Positions 1-9,525 of a stretch of 15,811 bases of DNA are shown one piece after another. Every line of letters begins with the position of its first letter. Positions within the stretch are counted from its first letter, which is position 1. Origin of the DNA: Haplosporangium gracile. Lineage: Eukaryota > Mortierellomycota > Mortierellomycetes > Mortierellales > Mortierellaceae. The stretch covers positions 9,071-24,881 of the forward strand of contig JAAAUF010000630.1 in the NCBI GenBank assembly GCA_015499985.1, written 5' to 3'. Made by a program: the position numbers and the translations under genes. Below the pieces are notes generated by a model. The model saw nothing but the letters and a program-made list of their open reading frames with translations. It had not been told where the DNA came from and ran no database searches.

Positions 1-595
1 TTTTTTTTTTTTTTGACCCTTTGTCCGTCGGTAAACCACATTGCTCGAACAATAAGATCGAAGGAAAAAAAAATACTTTTAATTAGCTTGCAAGAAGTGA
101 CTCCACAATACATTGCTCAGTTTGGGATTAGTTGACTTAGAGTGGATGGATAGATGGTAATGTGGACGACCATTTTTACTCTCACTTCAAGAATGAGCCC
201 TAAGTGGAGCGAAAGAGGAGATAGAGAGAGAAAAGAGGAAAAATGACGAAAACAGACTGCACAAGCCCTTCAGGGTCAAATAGAGTCTTTGCCATTGCCA
301 TGCTATTAAAAAGATGGCCATAATGCAATGTCATGATATAGCATGGATGGGCAAGGTGGCGCTGTATTAGGCAAGCAGGTGTGTTAGTAGTGAATGAGCC
401 ATTAGATTAATGGCCAAGGGTGCGAGCAAAAGAAAGGCGAGTGCAAAAGAAGCGAGGGTGTAAGGAGGTGAAGGAGAGGGAACAACCAATCAGCCATAGG
501 CACAGTGAGTAAGACGACCACGAAGAACAAGGGAATAGGATAAAAAAAAGGGAGAGGGGGTCAAAAGAAAGGAATGGGGTTTTGCGCTCGATTTG

Positions 596-597
596 TT

Positions 598-629
<32 letters not shown>

Positions 630-655
630 ATGTTGTTGATGTTGTTGATGTTTGT
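596..655. repeat. TTG microsatellite with three 9-bp ATGTTGTTG units
   Basis: A perfect TTG run is followed by three consecutive ATGTTGTTG units at 621-647 and a degenerate TTTG tail. On the minus strand it reads as Asn/Gln-type low complexity, with no sign of a real gene around it. It is a simple repeat likely to vary in length. Confidence 0.9.
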
Positions 656-754
656 TTGTGTTTTTGGATGATGAAGGACGACAAAAGATGAGAGAAAAAA
701 GAGGAGGGAAAGAGAAAGAAGAAAAGGAGGATGGGAAAGGGAAAGAGGGGTAAA

Positions 755-784
755 CACAAGCACAAGCACAAGCACAAGCACAAG
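755..784. repeat. (CACAAG)5 hexanucleotide microsatellite
   Basis: Five perfect tandem CACAAG units occupy exactly 30 bp, followed by a CAGCATCATCAT stretch. It lies in the TEA upstream region about 580 bp before the start codon. No function is evident. Confidence 0.92.
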
Positions 785-1001
785 CAGCATCATCATTGTC
801 ATCGTTGTCCATCTCCGTGCACCTTTCTCGCATAACTTTTGGTTACAAAGAAACCTGGCAGTCCCTTGTACACCCACATAACACACATAGCACACATAAT
901 ACATCTCATACGCACATACACACATGCCAGGACCTAAAAGCACATCCACAGCGGTACTCCCATGGTAACACACAAAAGTATGGCCACATATACATCGCTC
1001 T

Positions 1002-1360
1002 CATCTCTTGTTCTTTTTTCTTTTTCTATGAACACTCCTTTCTTTTTTTTTTTATTCAGAACGTCCTCCTTCCCTTTTCTTTTTTTTTTTTTTTGTTTCT
1101 TTCTCTTCCCTTCTCTTTCGTCCTTCTTCCTTTTCTGTTCCTCTTCTGTCACTTCATTCATTTCCATCATTGATACCCCTCCTATACACACCTTCTCTCT
1201 TCCTCAACCCTTTCATCTCCCCTCCTCTTCTCCTTGTCATCCATTCTTCACTCCCGAAACACGCTTTCATTTCAGTCGCACACAAATATACTTTACACAC
1301 AAAAGAGCCCATTGACCCCTCTCTTCTACAAAGCACATACCTCTCCACTCTTCTTCTCCA
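1002..1360 (+). promoter_or_regulatory. Pyrimidine-rich leader tract before the TEA start codon
   Basis: The + strand is dominated by C and T, with T runs of 10-14 and CT mixtures, and ends just before the ATG in an A-rich Kozak-like context (cacaATGG). Similar CT-rich leaders precede the nucleoporin start in this window, and CT-rich promoter or leader tracts are common in filamentous fungi. The role as core promoter or 5' UTR is inferred from position and composition. Confidence 0.5.
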
Positions 1361-1362
1361 CA

Positions 1363-4354
1363 ATGGTATCCAGACACAGCGCAAGAGACAACCAATGGTT
1401 GCACTCCTCCCCCTCCATCCCACAGCAACAACAGCAAAGACACTCACTCCACCAACAACAGCAACAATACTACTACCATTCCAGAGAAAGCTCTATCAAC
1501 TCACCCTCCACCAATAACAACAACTACTTCCACCATTCAAAGGCTCACTCATACCCAGACCTCATCTCCTCACCCGGTCAACAACAACAACAACACTCAC
1601 CCTCGTCTTTTCATAGCCACAACAGCCACAACAGCCACAGCTACACCAGTCGCATGTCTCCACAAGCGCACTTCTCCTCCCCTGGATTATACAAGGCTGA
1701 AAGTAACATGCTGTCGCACCAAGTTTCTTTATTCGAAGGATCTCCAACTTTGATTTCTCGCCCTGGGCATCATCATCAGCAGCAACATGGTGATGCTCAG
1801 TACCACCCTTCCTCCAGACAACAGCAGATGAACCACCAACAAACACATGGCGGTGTGGTAGTTAAACCTCAGCAGCAGCGATCCCTTTTCAGCAACACCA
1901 ATAGCAACAACAACGCCAAGCGACGGATACCAAAGGAAAAGGCACCTAAGGGTGACCGAGAGGAGGTAAATAGCGAGAGAGATGAAAGTATCTCTGGGTT
2001 TTTTTTTGATCCATGAAAAAAGGAAAGGGGGAGGGAGATGAGAAAAGTAGAGATAGAAAGGGGGAGGCGCGGAGAAGAAGAGGGGAAAAGAAAAGATAAA
2101 GGGAGAGGATTGTTATGTGGATTGGTTGCTTAGCAAACAACATTGGACGACGTTTACATTATGGAGAGGAGGGCTAGGGAAGAGCGATAAGGCGAACCCA
2201 AGCAGGGACTGAAGAAAAAATAGATGCGATGGACGCGAAAAGCGAGGGAGAAGAGCAGTGAAGAGAAGGGAAGAGGAGGGAGAAGCCCCTATTAAAGATG
2301 CAGACAGGAGCAGGATTGAGTAGGGCATAATTTTACCGCCTACGTTTCATACCATGCACTCTATCCAAACAAGCAAACCATCGCCAGCAACTCACAGAAT
2401 GAGAGCAATACCCATGAGCGACGTTCAATACTTCTAATACTCTGGAATGACTCAGTTTATTTTCTACCAGCTGAGTATTTGAACCTGACTGCTGACCTCG
2501 TCTACGTTGTTATTTTTATCCTTCCTTCATTGCGTTCAGGTGTGGCCGCCAGAAGTCGAAAGCGCGTTCATGAAAGGTACCAATCGGGTTGTTTCTCTTT
2601 TTCATTTCTAAATATGCCTCGCAAAGAAAAAGGAGTAAACAATACAGGAAAAAAAAATAGGAGCAAATTTTGTTTTCTAATCGTCATCATCTACCACCAT
2701 GTATTCCTTCTTTTTTATATCTCTATACAGCGCTTGAAGTGCTACCGAAGCTGGGAAGGCGCAAGGTGTTGGTGAACGGAAAGCCTTGTGGACGAAACGA
2801 GCTGATTGCCGACTTTATCTATCAGGAGACGGGCAAAGTCCGCGATCGTAAACAAGTCTCGTCGCATATCCAGGTTTTGAAGAATACTCGTAAGAATGAC
2901 CCCGACTGTAAGTTTTTTGCCTCCTTTTGTTGGTTAGGTTTTTTTTTCTAGGGTAGTGCATATGCATATGTACGCATTGTGCAATCTGAGCTAACCATTG
3001 TCAATCGACCTTATTTGTTTTCGTCCAACGAAATCAATCAGTCATGAAGCTGTTGTTAGATAGTGGGGATGGAGATGAGGATATGGCGCCAGAGTCGATC
3101 ACCAATATCGGATGCATATCATCTTCTCAGAGTCCTAATGCAACACCTCAACTACAGAACGATCCTTTGGAGTCGACACTGTTTGATAACCGGGGCATGC
3201 AACAACAGCATCTCGCACACGATCCATCGTCACCCTTGAGCGCACATCATCATGAACAGGACGGCTACGGCAGTTACGCAGAACCATTGACTACGTCGTC
3301 TAGCACGTACTATCGTCAGCAGCAGCAGCAGTTCCATGGATCGTCTTCGGGAGTCATTGATCCAACTGCTTCGGACCATTTATATGACGACCAAACTCCT
3401 GTCACCACGCCGGATTCGGCAATTTCATTGTCATCGCAGCACAGCATTCGGGAGCCGACGTTTTCGATGCTGGATTCATTGTCGAGTGAACCTTTGCATT
3501 TGCCAAATACACATACTCCGATCGTCAGACAGAGAGATCTCTTCCGGTCACCTCCGCCAGCGTCCATGCCTTATCATTACTCTCAACACCCCCAGCAGCC
3601 TTCCTATCCGTTGTGGCCAACAGCGTTTCGGCTCTTTACACAGTACCTTTCAGCCGAGAACAAACACAACCATTTCAATCACGACTTTGGGACCTCTCCT
3701 ACCTCAGGTGTACAGATCCGTGACCTGGCGCGGTTACAGGATTTGAACCAAAACAGCTTCGGGACCATCAACATCCACCACCTCCCATCCGAAAAGTTCC
3801 CGCACCTCTTGGACCTCTATCAAAAGGTCGCGTGCGAGTTCTTGTTGTTCAAGGTTAGTATGAACTTGGACCTCGAGTTGGAGGGGGGCACGTTTGAGAA
3901 TTCGTGTTTGTTCGAGTCGAATGACCCCCATCGGACGGTTCGGTGTTCGACCCTGATTTATTCGTTTGGCGCCAAGGTCCTCGAATCCACCGAGATCAAG
4001 CAAGGGAACGGTGGTGCTGTGGTACTGACTGGACAGAAGTGTGGAATGGGGTTCCAGTTTGTGAACCAGTTCTTTACGGCGTTCTTGAATGGGATCCGGA
4101 CGTTAGGGACGTTGGATGAGGTGCAGGTGGCGTTGAGTAATCTGTCGATTGTGCAAGTCTATGAGGAGGTTGATGCTGTTGCTGTGGCTGCTGGAGCAGC
4201 TGGAGTTACAGGAGGGAATGCTATTGGTGGTGGAGGAGATAGCGGAGGATCACCGTTGCTGGTGATGGCGTTCGAGTTCCAGCAGGGCGCTGGTAGTGTT
4301 ATCCCTTATTTCGTCACTGAAGGATCTTACATGCTCGACACTCTTATGTGCTAG
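1363..4354 (+). CDS. TEA/ATTS-domain transcription factor with TEAD-like C-terminal (YBD-like) domain
   Basis: Nuclear DNA-binding regulator of the TEAD/Scalloped/AbaA/Tec1 family. Exons 1363-1965, 2540-2576, 2731-2907 and 3042-4354 join in phase to 709 aa. Residues 1-201 are disordered and Q/H/N/S-rich. The TEA domain (about 202-272) starts [15 protein letters not shown] and carries the family signatures [15 protein letters not shown] and [13 protein letters not shown], covering all three helices. A second Q/S/H-rich linker runs to about 460. Residues 463-700 resemble the animal TEAD YAP-binding beta-sandwich: C574-S-T-x3-S-F-G-x2-V-L-E587, N634-region [10 protein letters not shown], and a near-terminal Tyr695. 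A Gly/Ala-rich insertion interrupts it at about 649-676. The start is the first in-frame ATG, in good context (A at -3, G at +4). Intron 1 is 574 nt. The 37-nt exon 2 and both flanking introns are supported only by phase, splice sites and domain continuity. TEA identity is secure. Target genes and any coactivator are unknown. Confidence 0.9.
1966..2539 (+). other. Long first intron of the TEA gene (574 nt)
   Basis: Donor GTAAAT and acceptor TTCAG flank a stretch with no plausible coding exon. A TGCTGAC branch-point-like motif lies about 48 nt before the acceptor. The first 350 nt are strongly purine-rich on the + strand. It is 5-6 times longer than almost all other introns here, and it lies exactly between the disordered N-terminus and the TEA domain. 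Read-through would give a stop at 2014-2016 and a 217-aa Q-rich protein without the DNA-binding domain. A missed small exon inside cannot be excluded. Confidence 0.7.
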
Positions 4355-4778
4355 TCTTTTATCGTTTTATTTTTCTTGTATTTCTTTCCCAGCATCCTTT
4401 TATTTTCGTTTTCGTAATAGAAAGTGCCTTTTCCGCCTCAGTAAAAAGCAACGAAAGAGTATCTGTTTGAACTTTGTTGGCGGAGTTTCTGACGCGCTTC
4501 AAAAAAAAAATACATCTACGGTGGCTTACACTCTTCTCTTTGCACCGGAAAAAAATTTTCAATCAACAAAACATAAAAAGGCGTATCGCGCTCACTCTTC
4601 CCTTTCTTCTTTTCCTTTTTCTCTTCATCCTTTTCCCCTTTTCATCCCCTTCCACCTTTCTCCCCCTCCCCCTTCTCCCACCAAACAAACCTCCAAATCA
4701 CCAAAAGGTAAAAACATACCCTCCCTTATTCATACATTCCTTCCGCACTCGTTCAAAACACAACACTCTTATTGTGTA

Positions 4779-4889
4779 TTTTTTTTTTTTTTTATCTGAT
4801 GATTCTTTTAAAGACATTTTGCACGTCAGTCCTAGTACCTCATGCAGACTTTCACATATACCCAAATTTCTGACATAAAAAAAAAAAAA
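4779..4889 (+). ncRNA. Candidate box C/D snoRNA-like element
   Basis: A C-box-like TGATGA lies at 4797-4802 and a D-box CTGA at 4870-4873, 67 nt apart, typical C/D snoRNA spacing. Flanking sequence can form a perfect 15-bp closing stem: T4781-T4793 plus AT (4794-4795) pairs with AT (4875-4876) plus A4877-A4889. The first C-box position is C instead of the usual purine. No clear C'/D' pair is seen. The guide would be the bases just before 4870 (ATACCCAAATTT). The stem derives mostly from homopolymers, so chance is a real alternative. Confidence 0.3.
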
Positions 4890-5080
4890 CCACTCCAAAA
4901 AGAGATTTGTTTTGATACACGTTTATCAAAAGTGCAAGTTGATTAACGAATTTGATTTATTTTTTTTGGTTGTTGTTTGGAATTGTTTTCCTTAGGTTGC
5001 TTCTCCGCCTCTCTTTCATACAGATCGATATCAAGATGGGTTTGTATCGTAGTGTAGTCAGTGATAAACAGAAAAAGAAC

Positions 5081-5086
5081 AATAAA
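5081..5086 (+). terminator. Candidate poly(A) signal AATAAA (+ strand)
   Basis: This is the first perfect AATAAA on the + strand after the TEA stop codon, about 730 nt downstream. It may end a long TEA 3' UTR or a separate non-coding transcript in this interval. A closer variant signal for the TEA gene is also possible. Confidence 0.35.
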
Positions 5087-5290
5087 CAAAATACAAGAAA
5101 GACAACATGTCCAGAAGCGCTGCTGATATCAATTGCTAGTCTATGAGGATGAATCCTAGGGAGGAGCGATATAAAAAAAGGAATAGAAACCAACAAACAT
5201 GCAAGCCACGAAATGGATGTGAAGGTTGTACATGTCACGTGCAGATCCAATGCTCAAAGACGAATACAAGATGTGGGTACGTTGCGTTTC

Positions 5291-5296
5291 TTTATT
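5291..5296 (-). terminator. Candidate poly(A) signal of VPS16
   Basis: TTTATT on the + strand reads AATAAA on the minus strand, just over 50 nt after the VPS16 stop codon. That is suitable placement for the cleavage/polyadenylation signal. Confidence 0.5.
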
Positions 5297-5347
5297 TCCC
5301 TATTGTCCTCCAGATAAAACAACAGGCCCGGAGGCCTCTTGACTTTT

Positions 5348-8300
5348 TTATCGCGAGGAAGCCAGCTGGGATATGTAGCCATCGATCTGACTTTGGATAA
5401 CAGCGTTCGGGCACTTGTCCCGAATCTCACTACAAAATAATACACATCAAAACAGGAGATCGATTAGTTAAGAATTAAAAGCAAACAGCAAGCAACATTC
5501 ACATAGTCGATCAGAACATACCGAAGAGTATCGAGATCCTTCTGCAAGAAAGCTTGCTCACCAGCCTCCTGATAAGCCTCAATCTTCAAAAACAAACCCG
5601 CCCGGAGGTGAGCATCACACTTCAAGATATACTTGGCCGCCTCCCTGAATTGCATGGCCTTGACACACTCCTCCACAAACGGTTCATATCCAATTGGCGA
5701 CTTCTTGGATTTCGCCAGAGTCGCAACGCCATCCCAGTCACGAATCTCGACCAAAGCACGCAGTTTGATCCACCAGAACCGTTTGTCAGGCATCTTGAAG
5801 TCGCCCCGAATCTTGGTCGCCCGATTGCTCTGGTTGATTGTGATCAGTTTGTACACTGTGCTGCTGATCGAGAGACCCGAGAACGGTTGAGAGTAGTCCT
5901 TCTCCAACTGCACCTGCGTCTGCAACAACTTAATGCTATCCTCAATCGCCTACATCGATAGCAAAAAGAAAATAAACGTCCTGTTAGCTCCAAAATACTT
6001 CTTGCATGAGAAAAACGTTGTATCTCCTAAAAAGTACCTTGGCTTCGAAGGTGTGCTCTTTGTCATCTTGGTAGAGCCGGAGAGCCGCCTTGATCTTGTT
6101 GATCCGCTCAGTGCTATCCTTTTGCCGGAAGCTCTCCATCAGTGTCAGGTTGGCACGGTCAACAGTGCGATCATCTTGGTAATAGAAATCCTTGAGAAGC
6201 TCAGGATCCTGTTGCTTGCAGTACGACTCCAGCAGATTGCATGCTAGTGGCTTGTTGTTGATGATCCTGAAGAACTCTCCCAACTGCAACTTGCGCTTTA
6301 AATGCAAAATCACATGATACACTATCAATTCGTGAAGGAGAGGAAGATAAAAATGAGTACTGCGAGGCAGACGGCGTGAAAAATGGACTCATGAGGGAAA
6401 GTGATTATATAATTACCGAGATCGGTGTCTCCACTCTCGATAGCCTTCACAAGCGCGAGCTCGTCCTCCTGCATGCTCATTAACAACGGCACTTGGTCAC
6501 CAGCTCTTGGTTCATAATCCAGTAACTATTCAAAAGAAAAAAATGCACAACGAGGTCATGTTAGCGACTTCACTCTTACGGGCTTGTTGCAGCAGTTACA
6601 ACAAAAAAGAAAGAGAGGTGCAACTCACCATGGTGGCCAACTTAGACTGGCCGGCTTTGTGGGCTGTCATTGCAATCTCCGAGTATGACAATCCAGGCTT
6701 GTTTACTAGTTTTTCTACAACCATCCTGCAGATGGTGTCTTCATCATCGCTTGATTTCTTGATCTTGGAGCATGCCCAATGAATCAAGATCCGATCCGTG
6801 CGCATCTTCAAGTACTCGCAAATCCTGATTGCAAGTAAATATTGGTGGCGGCTGATCAGTCTATCAATTAGCGCCTCGGGCGAAAGCCTCTGGAACCTAC
6901 AGGTGCACGAAAAGGGAAAGAAGAATACACATATGTGTAAGTGCAAGATCAACGAGGCTACAAAGGCGACGAAAAACATTGCAGGAGTGCTTACTGGGTA
7001 TATGTCATGGGAATACCGATCTCGTAGTAACGGACGGCGTTCAAAACTCGAAGAACCTTGCACATCTCAACAAAGGAGTCAGCGTTGTGGATCTCCAAAA
7101 AGCTCTTTCCAAACGAGGCAGCCTGCCATGAATATAAGCAAATATGAATATTCAGTTAGTACATACTCAGATGTCCATTCAAGTGACATTACTGACCCTT
7201 GTGTACGACAGAAAGTACCTTCAAGAGCGAGCGTTGATACTGGTGAGAGATTTCGTGTCCTGCTGCCTCAATGCAGGCTTCAACCGCATCCGAGAGTTCC
7301 AGTCGGATACTGCGAATATTTTCGTCCGCCTTTGGGCTCTTTTTCTATTTGGCAGCGAAAATAATTACATTTTATATTAAAAGCTGTCCAGCACCTGAAT
7401 AACAACACATTGATGCTTGAAAGAAAACAAAAGATGACTTACCTCAAAGTGGTCCAAGGCATCGTAGAGCATGGCTGCTGGTGCTGTTGATCCAATCTTG
7501 AAAATATTCTCCGTCGCGTCTAAAGTGGACAAGGATATACAAAATCGTCAGCTAAGAGAAGTGTTGTTACCGCTGTAGATGTCCGTGCAGTTGATTCTGG
7601 ACTTACCTGGAACCTTTTGGAGGAACTCGCACTTGTCCATGCTAATGACGCGAACACCGTCGATCTCAGGAATCAAGAAAATGGCGTCGTCGTAGGTGTA
7701 TCTATTAGATATCGATGCCAAAGAAGATTCATGTTGTCAGAAAAATGTCGTGTGTTGTCGTCACGCAAACATGCGTCCTCGCCTGAAAGTCACGGCTTAC
7801 TTGATCCAGTCTCCATAGGGTCCGACCATGAGAACAATCTTGTCCCAGTACAGCACAACCGAGTCCGTTCCACACCTATCAATGACGGATGTAAAAAATA
7901 AAATAGCATAAGCTGCATGTCCCGAACTTCCGTTCATGCCGATGCAGATAAATAAAGTTGGGTAGACTCACCAGACTAATTGCTGTGGGGGCACTTGCGA
8001 CCGTGTTGCAAACTCTGAAAGATTCTTCTGAAAATCAGTAGAAACGACCCAAAGTTTGCCGTCCGCTGTGAAAAGAGCAAGGTACTTCCCGTCAGGTGAA
8101 ATGGACATTTTTGAGAAAGGTCCTTGTTGCAAGAGCTATTTGTAAAAGTTGCCGGTATTCCACGATGATGTTATATGTCCTGTTTCTTTCCTTCTATACA
8201 TATATATAACAATGTTCATGATAATGAAAGCAAGGTGACATACCTCATCTCTGGCTTCGGTGGCATCGACGACAAGGATGGTTGAGTTGTGAGCAAGCAG

Positions 8301-9311
8301 GACCTCGACATGTCGACTGAGGGTGAACTTTGGTGGAATGACTGTCCAGCTGTGAGGTGGCTCATTGATGCCGGGGTCTGCCAAGAAAAGTGGTCGTGGT
8401 TCATCAAAGTTAGTGATGGCAATCAGCTGGAAACTTCCTGTTAGCGCAACAAGTCCTGTTCCCCAGAATTGTACGTCAATGACTCTGTTGTCCCTTGCGT
8501 CCTAATGGATTCATTTGGCACAATAAAGTGGTATAGTCAGCATAGAGAATGACCGGTAGAAGTTCATGTGGACAAACATGCACACGTGGCACGACATGAG
8601 AAGACGGAGAGGCAGATGCATACCTTGCCGAGCGAAAACTGTGTGTATTCTCCGAGAATATTGTACATGCGAACTGTGCCGTCCTCCAAAACGCAGAGCA
8701 GTTGTTCGGTCTCAGTCCAGCCCATTCCAACAATGTGCCCCTTGTCCCACTATCAAAATGTGAATATGCTGCGCTGTTAGTATGAAGTCCCGGTCCATGA
8801 TTGCAACCGACGTCAGTAACGACAACCAGAAAGTACACCGGTCCGCACCTGAATTGTTTCCATGATCTTTCCTGAAGATGTGTATAGGTAGATGCTAGGC
8901 TTAATAGGCTGCTGTTTCTGCAGTAATAGTACTTTGCGGTCGTCGCGTACAAGAGCTAAGTAGATACAGAGTAACAAGAGTGAGATTCTAGTTCAACATT
9001 TCCAGTCGCAGTTGCCCACGTCAAGTCTTGGAGAGTGTCGAGCTAAGTTATTACCGAGTGGTCCTCCAAAGGGTGCAGCAGCAATCATGTATTTAGAAAG
9101 GTCCACTTGTTTCCAGAGCATAGTGTAGATTTCTTGCTTCCTACATGGTGAATGAGCGAGTCGATAAGGGTGTGAGAGCTGATTTACTTTCGAATTTGTT
9201 TCAAGCACACAGCTACCATCCTTTTCTTAAAGAGCGCAGAAGCGTCGTAGGTAGATATTACCTGTAGAACCTGTCATGGAGTTGAATCCAATCTGCTGTT
9301 GGTGGCGACAT
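5348..9311 (-). CDS. VPS16: VPS16, core subunit of the HOPS/CORVET vacuolar tethering complexes
   Basis: Vps16 is a class C Vps protein that recruits the SM protein Vps33 and supports SNARE-mediated fusion at endosomes and the vacuole. Sixteen exons (9311-9262, 9140-9055, 8955-8849, 8749-8624, 8501-8244, 8135-7972, 7875-7801, 7701-7607, 7519-7443, 7344-7219, 7122-6995, 6896-6629, 6525-6417, 6321-6038, 5949-5522, 5429-5348) close in frame to 820 aa, near the usual 800-840. The N-terminal beta-propeller (about 1-370) shows [26 protein letters not shown] and [10 protein letters not shown]. The C-terminal helical solenoid shows [54 protein letters not shown] and [15 protein letters not shown]. 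The 15 introns are 87-122 nt. Stopping at 5464 instead would mean reading through the last intron, which has a GTATGT donor, a CTAAC-like branch site and TAG; splicing it gives a normal Vps16 C-terminus (YISQLASSR). The start ATG has A at -3. Confidence 0.95.
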
Positions 9312-9453
9312 GTTGTCCTTATGGTTGGCGGCAGTGGTCGATTCCTGGTTCGGTGTGGTCGATGGAGTCGAAGTTGTCGTTCAAGGGGGTTTGGTTTAAA
9401 AGCCGTCAAGGCCGGCCGTTGGCTGTCCACCTGCCCAGACGCGAAAAATGGCC

Positions 9454-9470
9454 CACCGTCTGTGACGGTG
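9454..9470. repeat. Perfect 7-bp inverted repeat (CACCGTC-TGT-GACGGTG)
   Basis: Two perfectly complementary 7-bp arms are separated by 3 bp, in the divergent promoter about 145 bp from the VPS16 ATG. The shape fits a dimeric transcription-factor site. The factor is not identified. Confidence 0.55.
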
Positions 9471-9485
9471 AGCCACGAACAATTG

Positions 9486-9493
9486 TGACGTCA
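9486..9493. promoter_or_regulatory. Perfect CRE palindrome TGACGTCA (bZIP site)
   Basis: An exact 8-bp ATF/CREB-type palindrome, 175 bp from the VPS16 ATG and about 445 bp from the nucleoporin ATG. Fungal bZIP factors of the ATF/CREB class bind this sequence. It sits 15 bp from the inverted repeat. Function here is inferred. Confidence 0.5.
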
Positions 9494-9525
9494 TCTGAGC
9501 TGGCGGTGGCCTTCACCAGTCCAGC

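Larger units (their letters stand above)
1..1362 (+). promoter_or_regulatory. Upstream/5' leader region of the TEA gene
   Basis: No convincing protein-coding exon is seen on either strand. Reading frames here translate to homopolymer-like Phe/Ser/Leu/Lys or Asn/Gln runs from simple repeats. The + strand is purine-rich over about 430-750 and strongly pyrimidine-rich over about 1000-1360. A CCAAT pentamer lies at 486-490. No clear TATA box or transcription start can be fixed. Several ATGs precede the chosen start, including one near 1028 that opens a frame to 1315. If transcription begins far upstream, that frame would act as an upstream ORF. The promoter role is inferred from position. Confidence 0.5.
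4355..5347. other. Convergent intergenic region between the TEA gene and VPS16
   Basis: About 1 kb holding both 3' UTRs. No protein gene is recognised: the open frames are short or are translations of T-, CT- or A-rich tracts. It contains a pyrimidine-rich tract (about 4595-4680), a T15 run (4779-4793), an A13 run (4877-4889), a box C/D-like element between those runs, and candidate poly(A) signals for each direction (AATAAA at 5081-5086 on +, and 5291-5296 on -). A GTAAAA at 4708 and a CCTTAG ending at 4995 could bound an intron in a non-coding or 3' UTR transcript. This is speculative. Confidence 0.6.

Noticed and set aside
667..673. Perfect box C motif ATGATGA
   Set aside because: No CTGA D box or closing stem is found within snoRNA distance downstream.
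407..973. Long minus-strand open frames rich in Asn/Gln/Thr and Leu/Val/Ala runs
   Set aside because: They are translations of the TTG and CACAAG microsatellites and purine-rich tracts. The overlapping frames are all equally open, with no domain.
571..1247. CATTCY-type TEA-binding sites in the TEA gene's own upstream region (GGAATG at 571, CATTCT at 1242)
   Set aside because: About one or two matches are expected by chance in 1.36 kb on two strands, so autoregulation is not supported.
4296..4878. Plus-strand open frames of 134-167 residues after the TEA gene
   Set aside because: Composition is Ser/Phe/Leu/Pro/Lys from CT- and A-rich tracts; one overlaps the TEA end in another frame. No recognisable protein.
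5464..5521. Alternative VPS16 C-terminus ending in a hydrophobic [20 protein letters not shown] tail
   Set aside because: This is read-through of a normal 92-nt intron with good donor, branch and acceptor sites. The spliced end restores the expected Vps16 C-terminus.
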